64,000 nt of DNA from Flammeovirgaceae bacterium BBD 1991-12. Its GTDB lineage: Bacteria > Bacteroidota > Bacteroidia > Cytophagales > Cyclobacteriaceae. Where the stretch lies: NCBI GenBank assembly GCA_001657315.1, contig LYSV01000049.1:1-64000 (forward strand), read 5' to 3'. A program made the translations under genes and the position numbers. A model generated the notes under the pieces. That model worked only from the letters and a program-made list of their open reading frames with translations, made no database searches and had not been told where the DNA came from. Shown here piece by piece: positions 37,217-46,587 of this stretch. Numbering within the stretch: the stretch's first letter is position 1; every line of letters starts with the position of its first letter.

Positions 37217-38047
37217 ATGACAGAGAAAAAGATCCTTGTATTGGGAGGAAAGGGAAAAACCGGCCGCAAAGTGGCTGAAAGACTGACAAAAAAGGGAATA
37301 ACCGTTCGCATCGGTTCACGAACTGAAAAGCTGCCGTTCGACTGGGAAGATCCTGGAACATGGGCTGCGGCCATGGAAGGAATGGATGCCGTTTATGTTA
37401 CCTTTCAGCCAGACCTGGCTGTTCCGGGAGCGGTTGAGGTCATTGAGCGATTTACCGCTCAGGCCGTAAAAAGCAGAGTACAGAAACTGGTCCTGCTCTC
37501 CGGAAGAGGTGAAAAGGAAGCTCAGGTTTGTGAGCAGTTGGTGATGAACGCAGGATTAGACTGGACCATTGTACGGGCAAGCTGGTTCAACCAGAATTTC
37601 AACGAAAGCTTTTTGCTGGATCCGATCCTCGCCGGCCATGTATCACTGCCCAGGGCTGAAGCTCTTGAACCTTTTGTCGACACAGATGATATTGCCGATG
37701 TAGTGGTGGCATCACTCCTGGATAGCAGTCATAACCAACAGGTCTACGAACTGACCGGCCCACGACTAATGTCCTGGCAGCAGGCCATCGAAGAGATCTC
37801 TGCAGCCACTAAAAGGGACATTCGGTTTGAACCGATCAGTATCGATGAATATATAAAAATGCTGAGAGAACATCAGGTACCGGAGGATTTCCTATGGTTG
37901 ATCAATTATCTCTTCACGGAGGTGCTGGATGGCCGAAATTCAAGTATCACCGAAGATATTGAGAAGGTTCTGGGCAGAAGACCCAAGGATTTCACCGAAT
38001 ATGTCAGAGAGACTGGCGAAACAGGAGTATGGGGTCCGGCCGGGTGA
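37217..38047 (+). CDS. NmrA-like NAD(P)-binding protein
   Basis: 276 residues. N-terminal Rossmann motif VLGGKGKTGRKVAERLTKKG, then VYVTFQPDL, LVLLSGRGEKEAQVCEQLVM, WTIVRASWFNQNFNESFLLD and FVDTDDIADVVVASLLD, all typical of the atypical-SDR NmrA/HSCARG branch (ergot-alkaloid reductase-like proteins in annotation). It lacks the YxxxK catalytic pair, so it may sense redox state or reduce a small molecule. Paired with the DUF1772 gene, probably one transcript under the AraC regulator upstream. Confidence 0.87.
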   Translation: MTEKKILVLGGKGKTGRKVAERLTKKGITVRIGSRTEKLPFDWEDPGTWAAAMEGMDAVYVTFQPDLAVPGAVEVIERFTAQAVKSRVQKLVLLSGRGEKEAQVCEQLVMNAGLDWTIVRASWFNQNFNESFLLDPILAGHVSLPRAEALEPFVDTDDIADVVVASLLDSSHNQQVYELTGPRLMSWQQAIEEISAATKRDIRFEPISIDEYIKMLREHQVPEDFLWLINYLFTEVLDGRNSSITEDIEKVLGRRPKDFTEYVRETGETGVWGPAG

Positions 38048-38112
38048 CCCGGAATCCACAACAGAAGAACGGGTGACTCACACTGTCAGTCCGTTCCGGA
38101 TATTTCAAATAT

Positions 38113-38141
38113 TGAGCCGAATAATTCGTATATTCGGCTCA
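38113..38141. promoter_or_regulatory. Inverted repeat just upstream of the ankyrin gene
   Basis: Perfect 11-bp arms TGAGCCGAATA / TATTCGGCTCA with a 7-nt loop, ending 10 bp before the ATG at 38152. It may be an operator, an RNA hairpin near the ribosome site, or the terminator of the NmrA-like gene (no T-tract follows). The sequence alone does not decide. Confidence 0.5.
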
Positions 38142-38151
38142 TACTGCCATC

Positions 38152-38904
38152 ATGGAAACCCAAAAAATCCTCGAATATATAGCCCGGGGCAGAACTGACC
38201 TCATTTTCCATCTACTCGAAAAACCTGAATGGAAGGAGGCGCTGCAACAAGGGGCTGTAAAACCCCTGCAGTGGTTGGTTTATTACAACGATGTCACTGC
38301 GTTGCGGGCCGTGTTGAGAGAAGGTGGGGATCTGAGTAGTATTGACCTTAATGATGAACTGGGAAATGCCGCATTTTTTGGACATTGGAAAGTTTGCGAT
38401 CTCCTGATCCGGCATGGAGCCAATGTCAACGCATTGGTAGATAAAACCGGCGAAACTCCGCTACACAATGCGCTGGCCAAGGCAGGCCGTCCCTACTACC
38501 TGTACGTGGTGAAATTACTGGTACAAAATGGCGCTGATGTAAACGTAAAAACCGTTCCCGGACTGGAAACCGGTGCTTTCATGCGGGATGTACGAACCAG
38601 AGGAGAAACACCCCTTCACCGCGCGGCTGCCTATGCCGACGAAGAGACCATTCGGTTCCTGCTTGAACATGGTGCCGACAAGGAAGCCATGGATGCCCAT
38701 GGTAATTCTCCCCTAAGCTGGGCCAGCGAACACCTGCGTCCGGGGGCCATTCTGGCGTTACTTGCATTTGGCGAACACCGAATAGGTGAGGCTCACAAGA
38801 TCAAAAATGTAAGCGACCATGGCCACGGTTGGGGAAATGCCATGGACTGGAATCTTTTGGGGGATTATCTGCCGGAAGAACCAGATCCTGCCTCTGGCAA
38901 TTGA
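38152..38904 (+). CDS. Cytosolic ankyrin-repeat protein
   Basis: 250 residues without signal peptide. About five ankyrin units: PLQWLVYYNDVTALRAVLRE, GNAAFFGHWKVCDLLIRHGA, TPLHNALAKAGRPYYLYVVK, TPLHRAAAYADEETIRFLLE, SPLSWASEHLRPGAILALLA. The last ~30 residues (VSDHGHGWGNAMDWNLLGDY) fall outside the repeats. Binding role; partner unknown. Preceded by a strong inverted repeat; converges on the cupin gene. Confidence 0.85.
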   Translation: METQKILEYIARGRTDLIFHLLEKPEWKEALQQGAVKPLQWLVYYNDVTALRAVLREGGDLSSIDLNDELGNAAFFGHWKVCDLLIRHGANVNALVDKTGETPLHNALAKAGRPYYLYVVKLLVQNGADVNVKTVPGLETGAFMRDVRTRGETPLHRAAAYADEETIRFLLEHGADKEAMDAHGNSPLSWASEHLRPGAILALLAFGEHRIGEAHKIKNVSDHGHGWGNAMDWNLLGDYLPEEPDPASGN

Positions 38905-38942
38905 TCATACCCACAAAGGCTCGTTAAGATCAAAAAAACTGA

Positions 38943-39320
38943 TCATATCCATTGCTGATCATGCACCGTTTTCTCGTGTTCAACCTCTCCGGTATGCCTG
39001 GTATCCGCCGGTTCAAACAGAAGTACCCATACCTCTTCGCCATTTTCGGTCCTTGGGTTATGCTCCACTCCTCTGGGCACAATGATCATCTCCCCTTCCC
39101 TTACTTTTTCAACCTTGTCCCTGAATTCCATGATCAGTGTTCCCTTGAATACGAGGAACAGCTCATCTTCATTTTCATGACTGTGCCAGACAAAACTATC
39201 CTTGAGCCTGGCCAGCTTTACCTGCTGCCCGTTCAACTCCCCTATGATCTTCGGTGTCCAGTGCTCGCTGAATTTCTCAAATTTTTCGAAAATGTTAATA
39301 GCATTCATGTCTCTGTTCAT
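38943..39320 (-). CDS. Small cupin-domain protein
   Basis: 125 residues from ATG 39320; the frame is open to 39386, inside the epimerase gene, so the inner start is preferred (39308 is also possible). One cupin 2 barrel: LKDSFVWHSHENEDELFLVF supplies motif 1 (HxHxxxDE) and GEMIIVPRGVEHNPRTENGE motif 2 (PxGxxH), so metal binding is expected. The acidic/aromatic end is family-typical. The start is 10 bp after the epimerase stop on the same strand. Substrate unknown. Confidence 0.88.
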   Translation of the reverse strand: MNRDMNAINIFEKFEKFSEHWTPKIIGELNGQQVKLARLKDSFVWHSHENEDELFLVFKGTLIMEFRDKVEKVREGEMIIVPRGVEHNPRTENGEEVWVLLFEPADTRHTGEVEHEKTVHDQQWI

Positions 39321-39330
39321 TAATTCTACT

Positions 39331-40251
39331 TCAGAAGGAGAACCTGGACCGGAATGTCTCGATCTCCTCCTTGAAGGTCTGATCATCCCCTATTCCCAGC
39401 CGCTCTTTCAATACATCGCTTGGTTTCACCTTCAACTCCCGTAATTTCAAATGCTGATTGACGAAAATGAACTCAAGATCCGGAATAAGCTGTTTCAGTG
39501 CATCTACGATATCCAGCACCTGCAGATCGCGGTCCACAAGATTGTAAATACCGGAATCCAGCCGGGTATCAAGGATCCTCTCCAGCGCCCGGGCCACATG
39601 ATCTATGTGAATGAATGACCGGTGCTGCTTGCCATCTCCGTGTATGGTGAGCCGCTTGTTGAAATGGGCTTCGAAGACGAACTTGTTGATCACAGCATCA
39701 AAGCGCATACTACGGCTGTATCCGTATACATTGCCGCAACGGAAAATATAGGTCTCCATACGGTCTTTAAGACGGCTGACATGGTCTTCCGCCCTTAGCT
39801 TGGAAATACCATAAAATGTCTTCGGATTGGGTTGTACGCCTTCATCCACCGATTCCCGGGAAGAGCCGTAAACCCCTGTACTGCTGGTAAAAATGATTTT
39901 TTTCACACTGCTTTCCTCTATGGCATAGACCAGCTCAGCCGTGCCCCAGTGATTCACCTGCTCATAGAAATGTGGATCCGTATTCGCAAAAGGCGTAGTC
40001 ACCTTGGCAGCAAGATGATATACCACCTCAACATCCTTCAGCACCTTTTTAAGGTGCCGTGAATCCAGCAATTCGCCGGGCTCAAACCTTACCTTTTCAG
40101 CATTGGGAAAGGTATGACCAATGAACAGATTGTAATTTGTCCGGCTCAGATTGTCATAGACCACGATCTCATCGACATCTTCCCTGGTGACCAGCAGCTT
40201 GGTAAGTTCAGTACCTATGTACCCGCCGCCACCCGTGATCAGAATTTTCAT
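39331..40251 (-). CDS. NAD-dependent epimerase/dehydratase (extended SDR)
   Basis: 306 residues. Rossmann motif ILITGGGGYIGTELTKLL, Asp for the adenine ribose in VYDNLSRTN, IFTSSTGVYGSSRESVDE (Ser), and YGISKLRAED (YxxxK catalytic pair), then FRCGNVYGYSRSMRFDAVIN and SFIHIDHVARALERIL. It is a nucleotide-sugar epimerase or dehydratase of the GalE/RmlB group; the substrate is not predictable. Probably co-transcribed with the cupin gene 10 bp downstream. Confidence 0.88.
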   Translation of the reverse strand: MKILITGGGGYIGTELTKLLVTREDVDEIVVYDNLSRTNYNLFIGHTFPNAEKVRFEPGELLDSRHLKKVLKDVEVVYHLAAKVTTPFANTDPHFYEQVNHWGTAELVYAIEESSVKKIIFTSSTGVYGSSRESVDEGVQPNPKTFYGISKLRAEDHVSRLKDRMETYIFRCGNVYGYSRSMRFDAVINKFVFEAHFNKRLTIHGDGKQHRSFIHIDHVARALERILDTRLDSGIYNLVDRDLQVLDIVDALKQLIPDLEFIFVNQHLKLRELKVKPSDVLKERLGIGDDQTFKEEIETFRSRFSF

Positions 40252-40375
40252 ATATAATTAAGTTAGTCTTGGGCAAAGAGTGGTTAATCCAGTGTTCATG
40301 CAATGACAAAGCCGGCAACCAGCAACTTAAAGTCAACAAACCGATGACCTGAACTACCAACCGCAAAAAATCAAC

Positions 40376-41032
40376 CTATTTCCCCGCAAGGTCCGTATGC
40401 AATCCACATTCTACCTTGTTCATACCAAACCAGCGGGCCTCCCGCTCCATCATGTCAGGGTCCACCTTTCTTGTGCAAGGCTCGCAGCCTACACTAAGAT
40501 AGCCATTGGACTCCAGCGGATGTTTGGGCAGGTCAAATTCCTTCTGATAGTCATAGATCATTTTTGCTGTCCAGTCCAGCATAGGGTGGAACCGAACGCT
40601 ATCATGGGGGGCTTCCTGTTCCACCTTCATGGCCTTGCGAACAGCACTCTGGTCACCTCGCACGCCATTGATCCATACGTCATACCGCATCAGGAGACTG
40701 TCAACAGGCTGTACCTTATTGAGATAGCAGCAATGGTCCGGATCAGAGGTAAACAGCAGTCGACCGTCAAGCCCGCGTTGCATGAACTTGGGAACATCTG
40801 ACTTCAGATCGGTGACTTCCAGTCCAAACAATTCAGCAATATGATCCTTAAACTGCACGGTTTCAGGGAAGTGATATCCCGTGTTAATGAAAACCACAGG
40901 TATATTCCGGTCTATTCTACTTAGTATATGCAGCAGGACCAGGCTGTGCGATTGAAATGAGGAAGTAGTGAAAAGTCTCTTCCCTGCATCCCTGTATTCT
41001 TCGATCTGCTTTTTGGTTTCTTCAAAAGTCAT
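40376..41032 (-). CDS. cysH: Assimilatory adenylyl-sulfate reductase (4Fe-4S type)
   Basis: 218 residues from ATG 41032; a farther in-frame ATG at 41158 would add 42 residues before the conserved FTTSSFQSHSLVLLHILSRI domain, so the inner start is more likely, though not certain. The PP-loop-like fold (SSFQSHS, FINTGYHFPETVQF) is followed by HCCYLNKVQPV and GCEPCTRKVDP. That CC plus CxxC set ligates a 4Fe-4S cluster and marks the APS-reducing form. The catalytic Cys is in the terminal ECGLH. It makes sulfite from APS with thioredoxin. No other sulfate genes are adjacent; the cysteine operon lies 19 kb downstream. Confidence 0.92.
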   Translation of the reverse strand: MTFEETKKQIEEYRDAGKRLFTTSSFQSHSLVLLHILSRIDRNIPVVFINTGYHFPETVQFKDHIAELFGLEVTDLKSDVPKFMQRGLDGRLLFTSDPDHCCYLNKVQPVDSLLMRYDVWINGVRGDQSAVRKAMKVEQEAPHDSVRFHPMLDWTAKMIYDYQKEFDLPKHPLESNGYLSVGCEPCTRKVDPDMMEREARWFGMNKVECGLHTDLAGK

Positions 41033-41588
41033 CTGCCTGATGTTGAACGACGCCCCAAAGTTATTTAATTCGTACCCATAAAGAAATAAATTTGGAATGG
41101 TTGTCGGGACATGGACCTTTGCTGCCTTCGCTTCCCTGAACAATAACCGAAGTTGCATGAAACTACTTGCTACTTTGTATCTGTGCCGACTCTCCTGACC
41201 TGTTTGAATTATTCACAAAAACAATGTAGAAAAGGTCTGCAATGTAAAGATATTACCGGAACCCAGAAGACCTGAACATCCTCGGTCATGAAAAGAACGG
41301 GCGCCGACTGGCCCTGATCACACATGAAGGGACCGGGTGAGCAAACCCTGCAATTGCACGACAATAAGAAGGTTTTCCTTTACAAACGCCCTGAAAATGA
41401 GGCGTATTTACACGATCCAATGAAAGTCGGGATCAAAACTATGCTTTTAAATTTCAACAAAAAGAAATATATTACAAGTTGGATGACACCCGATCATATG
41501 CCAAGTCATAATAAGTTGTAAGCTTATAACTTACCCTCACAGCTTTATAAAAATAAGGAGATAAAATATAAAATCTGTATATCCCATC
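41033..41588. other. 556-bp region, possibly containing a coding remnant
   Basis: No intact gene supported. At 41264-41340 one frame reads protein-like EDLNILGHEKNGRRLALITH before a stop, and a shifted frame continues with EQTLQLHDNKKVFLYKRPEN up to about 41520. Together they look like a decayed gene with a frameshift, without a recognisable family. The rest is plain AT-rich upstream sequence of the large surface-protein gene. Confidence 0.3.
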
Positions 41589-44500
41589 ATGTCACCTAAT
41601 CTGCGGACACTGTACCAATCCACATTGGAAAAGTACAGAAAGTTCAAAAAAAGACTTGACACAAGCCAGGCCAGCGGTCAGTTCGATCTCTACTCGACCC
41701 GGAGGCAAAACACTATGCTGCAACGCCTGGATAGGTTGTACAGGCGGCTCAGGGAACTACAAACACAGCTCAGGCTGGCAGCCGTAGGTGGTGTACTGGC
41801 ACTTACATTGAATACAGCCGGGGCGCAACAGCTCGGGCCATTTGTTCCTAATGAAGGCAACAACCCCCTAAGAGCACCTATTGTCGATAATGACATTAAA
41901 CCTGTATTGGTAGACATAGATGGGGACGGTGACCTCGACCTGTTTTTTGGAGAAGGGAACGGTACAGTAAGATATTTTGAAAACAAAGGCACACCGGAAA
42001 AAGCAAAATTCAGGGAAAGGACAGGTAGTGACCACCCTTTGGAAATTGCCATTGTCGCTTCAAGTGCCGCGCCTGCTTTTTCTGATTTGGACGATGATGG
42101 AGATCTGGACTTTATTTTAGCACAACAATCGTACCTGGCGACAGTAAGATATTTTAGAAACAATGATAGTGATGATGGTGTTATCAACAAACCGGATTTC
42201 ACTGAAATAAGCGGAACCGGTACACTTTTTGAGAATGTAGCATCTGGTGGTAATGATGCGCATCCCATTTATGTGGATATAGATAACGACGGAGACCTTG
42301 ACTTATTTATAGGACACGACACTAACAGTATCAACAGTGACTATGATGCTTTGACTTTTTATGTTAATAACGGGTCGGTCAATTTACCATCATTTGTTCG
42401 CTCCTTCGCCTTACCCTCAGACCTTGGCAACCTAGTAGACGACTTCAGCAATACTCAACAAAACATAGCACCTGCGTTCGTGGATTTCGATGGTGACACT
42501 GACCCGGATCTCGTGGTTGGAAATGCCGCTGGAATACTAAGATATTTTGAAAATACAGGCTCACTTGGCAGCCCTGTTTTCACTGAAAGAGTTGGAGCCT
42601 CCAACCCTTTTAATGGCTTCAACCTTGGAGGAAATAGTGTTCCTACCTTTGCCGATATCGATAATGACGGTGATAAAGACGCCATAGTAGGCTCTCAATT
42701 CAATAATATCCGGTTATTTGAAAATATCGGAGGAACCTTTACTCTTGTAACTGGAGTGAATGATCCCTTCGACGGAGTAGATGTTGGTAACCATTCCAAT
42801 CCTGAGTTCGTGGACCTCGATGCAGACGGCGACCTCGATGTCGTAATTGGCGGGAACCTTACATCTTCTCCGAACACAGGTTACATCCAGTACCACGAAA
42901 ATACAGGTGACGGCTGTTTTGAAGAGAAACAAGGCACAGACAATCCTTTTAATTCGTTATTCGCAAATGTCAACCATCAGGTACCGGAATTCTCAGATCT
43001 CAACAACGACGGTGCGCCTGATCTGCTTCTGGGGCTCGAGGGGAATACATTCCTATATCTGAATACCGGAACAAACACCGATCCCTCCTTCGGGCCTTCC
43101 AGCACACCTCTTACACTACCGGGCAGTGTTTCCAGATTTGCTCCTACTTTTTCCAGGGTAGATGCGGATAATGATATAGATGTGGTATTGGGGCATTCGC
43201 AGATCACTTTTGAAAACCTGATCTATTACAGGAACACGGGCACAGTCAACAGTTTCAATTTTGATGAGGTGACTGTTAGCAGCCCTTTCGAGACGGAAAA
43301 CATCAGTAACCTCCCCGTTCCGGAGTTTGTGGATATTGACCATGATGGTGACGAGGATATGTTTGTCGGTATTTCAGGAGGTACTTTCCGATTCTATGAA
43401 AAAACAGCTCCGGATACATTTCAGCGATTCCTGACCACCGGAAATCCCCTGGACGGACTGGATGCAGGGCGTGATGCCTCGCCGGCCTTTGCAGACATTG
43501 ACCTGGACGGCGATCTGGACGCATTTGTAGGAACCGGAGACGGAACAATTGTTTACTTTGAAAATCAAAATGAACCACCAATAATTAACCGTTCGATCAC
43601 CACTCTGATCAGTATAAATGAAAACAGTTCCATACAGATCGATAACAACCTGAGCGTAGAGGACGACACCAGCGATGATATCATTATGGCCGAGATCAGT
43701 ATCGGTAATTTCGAATCTGGCTCAGACTTACTCACTTTCAACCCACTTGCAGGTATTTCAGGTAATTTCGATGCTTCCTCAGGAGTACTGAGTCTATCCG
43801 GCAGGGCTGTTATTTCGGACTATACAACGGTGTTGAGGTCAATCCGGTACAGTACTACCACCGATGATCCGGTAACTTCCAAAACGATCACCTTTAAGGC
43901 GTATGACTTTGACGCCACAGACCCCAATACCAATCCGCTTTCCGTGGTTAGTTACAATATAGAGATCCGGCCTGTTAATGACGCTCCTGTGCTCACGGTA
44001 AACCCATCTGCTCAGGTCAGTTATGTGGAAAACGATCCTGGTGTTCCTGTAGCGCCGGAACTGACCATTACCGATCCTGACCACAGTGTCTTGCAGCAGG
44101 CTACGATCACCATATCACAGAACTATAATCCGGCTCAGGACATACTGGAGTTTACAGATCAGAACGGGATCACCGGGGCGTTTGACAGCACAAATGGTGT
44201 ACTGGTTCTTACAGGGGCTGATATCCCGCTTTCCGATTATCAAAGTGCACTGCGAAGTGTTACCTACAGGAACAATTCAGAGCAGCCCACTACGGAAATC
44301 CGCACCCTGACGTTCGTGGTCAACGACGGAGTGGACGATAGTCCTGTAGCTACAAAGGATCTCGAAGTCATACCGGTGAACGATCCGCCTGTGCTCACAG
44401 TAAACTCATCCGCTCAGGTCACTTATATAGAAAATGAGCCTGGCGTACCGGTAGCCCCCGAACTAACCATTACTGATCCTGACCACAGTGTTTTGCAGGA

Positions 44501-45428
44501 GGCCAGGATCACCATATCACAAAACCACGATCCGGATCAGGACATACTGGAGTTCACGGATCAAAATGGAATTACCGGGGCGTTTGACAGCCAAAATGGC
44601 GAGATGGTCCTTACAGGGGTTAATATCCCACTTTCTGATTATCAGAGTGCACTGCGAAGTGTTACCTACAGAAATAATTCAGAGCAACCTACTACGGAAA
44701 TCCGCACCCTGACGTTTGTGGTCAATGATGGAGTAGATGATAGTCCTGTAGCTGTCAAGGGTCTGGAAGTTGTATCGGTGAACGTTCCGCCCGAGCTAAA
44801 TTCCCCGAACAGCGGCACGGACCTGGAATACACATCCATATCCACCCCTCTGGTAGTGGATGAAAGTATAACCGTGGAGGACATAGATGATGATGACATG
44901 GAAAGCGCAGAGGTAAGCATTGGCAACTATGTAACGGGAGATGAACTGGATGCAACTTCAACCGGTTCAGTCAATTCAGATTTCAACACACTGACCGGTG
45001 TACTGACCCTGACAGGTACAGCTTCAAAGGACAACTACGAACAGATACTTCAGTCCGTGACCTTTACTTCCGACAATAGTTTCAGCACCCGAACCATAAC
45101 CTTCGCGGTAAATGATGGAGAGGACAACAGCGTGCCATATACACGGGCCATAACGGGAAGGGAAGGTATTGAGGTATTCAACGCTCTTTCACCCAATGGC
45201 GATAACAAAAATCAATTCCTGGAGATTGCCGGTATAACCTCGCCCAACAGAGTGGAGATCTATAACCGATGGGGCGATCTGGTATTTGAAACCAATGACT
45301 ACGATAACATCACCAATCGCTTTGAAGGGGACTCAGACGGTGGCAAGGAACTGCCATCGGGTACCTATTACTACAAAATAAAAGTGCAAAACGAGGAATA
45401 CACCGGGTATCTGGTCATTAAAAGGTAA
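41589..45428 (+). CDS. Large FG-GAP/VCBS surface protein with type B T9SS C-terminal domain
   Basis: 1279 residues. The first ~60 are basic and helical (YRKFKKRLDTSQ, LDRLYRRLRELQTQLRLA) before the hydrophobic signal VGGVLALTLNTAGAQ, so the signal peptide has a long N-terminal extension. Residues ~90-660 contain ten FG-GAP/VCBS-type units with the Ca2+-binding DxDxDGDxD loop (for example DIDGDGDLDLFFGEGNGT). Residues ~670-1190 are cadherin/VCBS-like beta domains, two of them an almost identical 134-residue repeat. The last ~85 (FNALSPNGDNKNQFLEI, RVEIYNRWGDLVFETNDYD, PSGTYYYKI) are the gliding-motility-associated type B T9SS signal. Probably a surface adhesin exported by T9SS with the PorP/SprF protein encoded next. 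Confidence 0.9.
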   Translation: MSPNLRTLYQSTLEKYRKFKKRLDTSQASGQFDLYSTRRQNTMLQRLDRLYRRLRELQTQLRLAAVGGVLALTLNTAGAQQLGPFVPNEGNNPLRAPIVDNDIKPVLVDIDGDGDLDLFFGEGNGTVRYFENKGTPEKAKFRERTGSDHPLEIAIVASSAAPAFSDLDDDGDLDFILAQQSYLATVRYFRNNDSDDGVINKPDFTEISGTGTLFENVASGGNDAHPIYVDIDNDGDLDLFIGHDTNSINSDYDALTFYVNNGSVNLPSFVRSFALPSDLGNLVDDFSNTQQNIAPAFVDFDGDTDPDLVVGNAAGILRYFENTGSLGSPVFTERVGASNPFNGFNLGGNSVPTFADIDNDGDKDAIVGSQFNNIRLFENIGGTFTLVTGVNDPFDGVDVGNHSNPEFVDLDADGDLDVVIGGNLTSSPNTGYIQYHENTGDGCFEEKQGTDNPFNSLFANVNHQVPEFSDLNNDGAPDLLLGLEGNTFLYLNTGTNTDPSFGPSSTPLTLPGSVSRFAPTFSRVDADNDIDVVLGHSQITFENLIYYRNTGTVNSFNFDEVTVSSPFETENISNLPVPEFVDIDHDGDEDMFVGISGGTFRFYEKTAPDTFQRFLTTGNPLDGLDAGRDASPAFADIDLDGDLDAFVGTGDGTIVYFENQNEPPIINRSITTLISINENSSIQIDNNLSVEDDTSDDIIMAEISIGNFESGSDLLTFNPLAGISGNFDASSGVLSLSGRAVISDYTTVLRSIRYSTTTDDPVTSKTITFKAYDFDATDPNTNPLSVVSYNIEIRPVNDAPVLTVNPSAQVSYVENDPGVPVAPELTITDPDHSVLQQATITISQNYNPAQDILEFTDQNGITGAFDSTNGVLVLTGADIPLSDYQSALRSVTYRNNSEQPTTEIRTLTFVVNDGVDDSPVATKDLEVIPVNDPPVLTVNSSAQVTYIENEPGVPVAPELTITDPDHSVLQEARITISQNHDPDQDILEFTDQNGITGAFDSQNGEMVLTGVNIPLSDYQSALRSVTYRNNSEQPTTEIRTLTFVVNDGVDDSPVAVKGLEVVSVNVPPELNSPNSGTDLEYTSISTPLVVDESITVEDIDDDDMESAEVSIGNYVTGDELDATSTGSVNSDFNTLTGVLTLTGTASKDNYEQILQSVTFTSDNSFSTRTITFAVNDGEDNSVPYTRAITGREGIEVFNALSPNGDNKNQFLEIAGITSPNRVEIYNRWGDLVFETNDYDNITNRFEGDSDGGKELPSGTYYYKIKVQNEEYTGYLVIKR
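43989..44792 (+). repeat. Two tandem 402-bp repeats inside the surface-protein gene
   Basis: Unit 1 is 43989-44390 and unit 2 is 44391-44792, each 134 codons beginning GTGCTCAC and containing ITDPDHSVLQ, LEFTDQNGITGAFDS and YQSALRSVTYRNNSEQPTTE. The DNA is nearly identical over long stretches, pointing to recent duplication or gene conversion. A third, diverged unit follows. Repeat number could vary between strains. Confidence 0.85.
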
Positions 45429-45475
45429 TCCCAAAAGCGAAAAACTGAATCATTGAAGGTTCTAAAGGCATAAAA

Positions 45476-46384
45476 ATGAAAAAACTCTACTTCCTGATCC
45501 TCATACTGATCTCCCAGATTGACATAGCAAACGCCCAGCAGGATCCCCTGTATGCACAGTACATCAATAATCCTATGGTCATCAATCCTGCCTACACAGG
45601 GATAAATAACCTGCTCAACGCCTCATTAAGCTACAGAAGGCAGTGGAGTGGCTTCAATGATGCCCCCACTACTACAGCTTTGAGCGCTCATTCTTCCTTT
45701 TTTGACAATAAGATAGGGGGAGGTTTGTTACTGGTACGCGATCAGTTGGGTTCCACGGTCAATACCCAGTTCAATGTTACCTACGCCTATAAAATAGAAT
45801 TTACAGAACATACACTGTCCTTTGGATTGCAAACAGGTGTGCTGAACCTGAGGGAGGATAATAGTGAGCTTAATCCTAAAGACGCTGATGATGATGTTTT
45901 TACCAATGATCAGAATATTACCAAATTCAACTTCGGCGCCGGTGTGATCCTCAAGGGAGATGATTTCTTTCTGGGACTGTCCATACCAAGGCTGGTGAAT
46001 AACCAGGAACAGTTCGGCACCCTCCAATCAGAAGTATACAAACGGCATTTGTACCTTTCCGGAGGTTACATTTATCATCTTGGTACCGGTCTGGCGCTGA
46101 AAATGGCCGGCCTGTTAAAATCAGTATCCGGCTCACCACTGTCCATGGACTACAACGCGGCCATTGTACTGAGGGATAAATATACATTTGGTGTACTGTC
46201 CAGAAACTTTCAGACCTACGGCCTGCTGGCACAGCTGAATATTAGCGACAATCTGCGCTTCGGCTATGTTTTCGAAGTACCTACCAACAAGTCCGTAGGA
46301 ACGAGCTTTACCAGTCATGAACTTACCCTTACGGTTGATTTTGCCGTACTTGACTTTCACTTTTTGAACGAGCGGTATTTCTGA
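45476..46384 (+). CDS. PorP/SprF-family type IX secretion membrane protein
   Basis: 302 residues. Signal peptide YFLILILISQIDIANAQQ, then the family start QDPLYAQYINNPMVINPAYT, YRRQWSGFNDAPTTTALSAH and barrel strands to a last DFAVLDFHFLNERYF. PorP is an outer-membrane T9SS component; SprF paralogues act as partners for one large adhesin, encoded directly upstream, such as SprB. The 47-bp gap from the 1279-residue surface protein fits that pairing. So I infer a dedicated export or anchoring partner. Confidence 0.92.
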   Translation: MKKLYFLILILISQIDIANAQQDPLYAQYINNPMVINPAYTGINNLLNASLSYRRQWSGFNDAPTTTALSAHSSFFDNKIGGGLLLVRDQLGSTVNTQFNVTYAYKIEFTEHTLSFGLQTGVLNLREDNSELNPKDADDDVFTNDQNITKFNFGAGVILKGDDFFLGLSIPRLVNNQEQFGTLQSEVYKRHLYLSGGYIYHLGTGLALKMAGLLKSVSGSPLSMDYNAAIVLRDKYTFGVLSRNFQTYGLLAQLNISDNLRFGYVFEVPTNKSVGTSFTSHELTLTVDFAVLDFHFLNERYF

Positions 46385-46401
46385 TCGTCAAGTCCAATGA
46401 T

Positions 46402-46424
46402 CATCATCGTTGTAAACGATGATG
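46402..46424. terminator. Hairpin downstream of the PorP/SprF gene
   Basis: Perfect 10-bp arms CATCATCGTT / AACGATGATG with a GTA loop, 17 bp after the stop codon. No strong T-tract follows (a TTT occurs 14 bp later), so it is a probable rather than classic terminator. Confidence 0.5.
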
Positions 46425-46587
46425 CCCGAGGGCTGCGTTTGTAACACAGGGTCCTGTTCCTTCAATTATCCGCTTGTGCATTAAGAATTGCCCACAAAAT
46501 ACGCCTTCATTGGTTGACATAAAAACCTCAACCTTACATACCAGACCTTAGCAATGCTGGGGAAAGGAAAAGGAGACAACTGGCGTT

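Noticed and set aside
41324-41521. 65-codon frame as an intact gene
   Set aside because: No start context and no family; kept only as a possible remnant.
42455-44926. Series of minus-strand frames antisense to the surface-protein gene
   Set aside because: They follow the repeat period of the Asp- and Gly-rich plus-strand repeats and are translation shadows.
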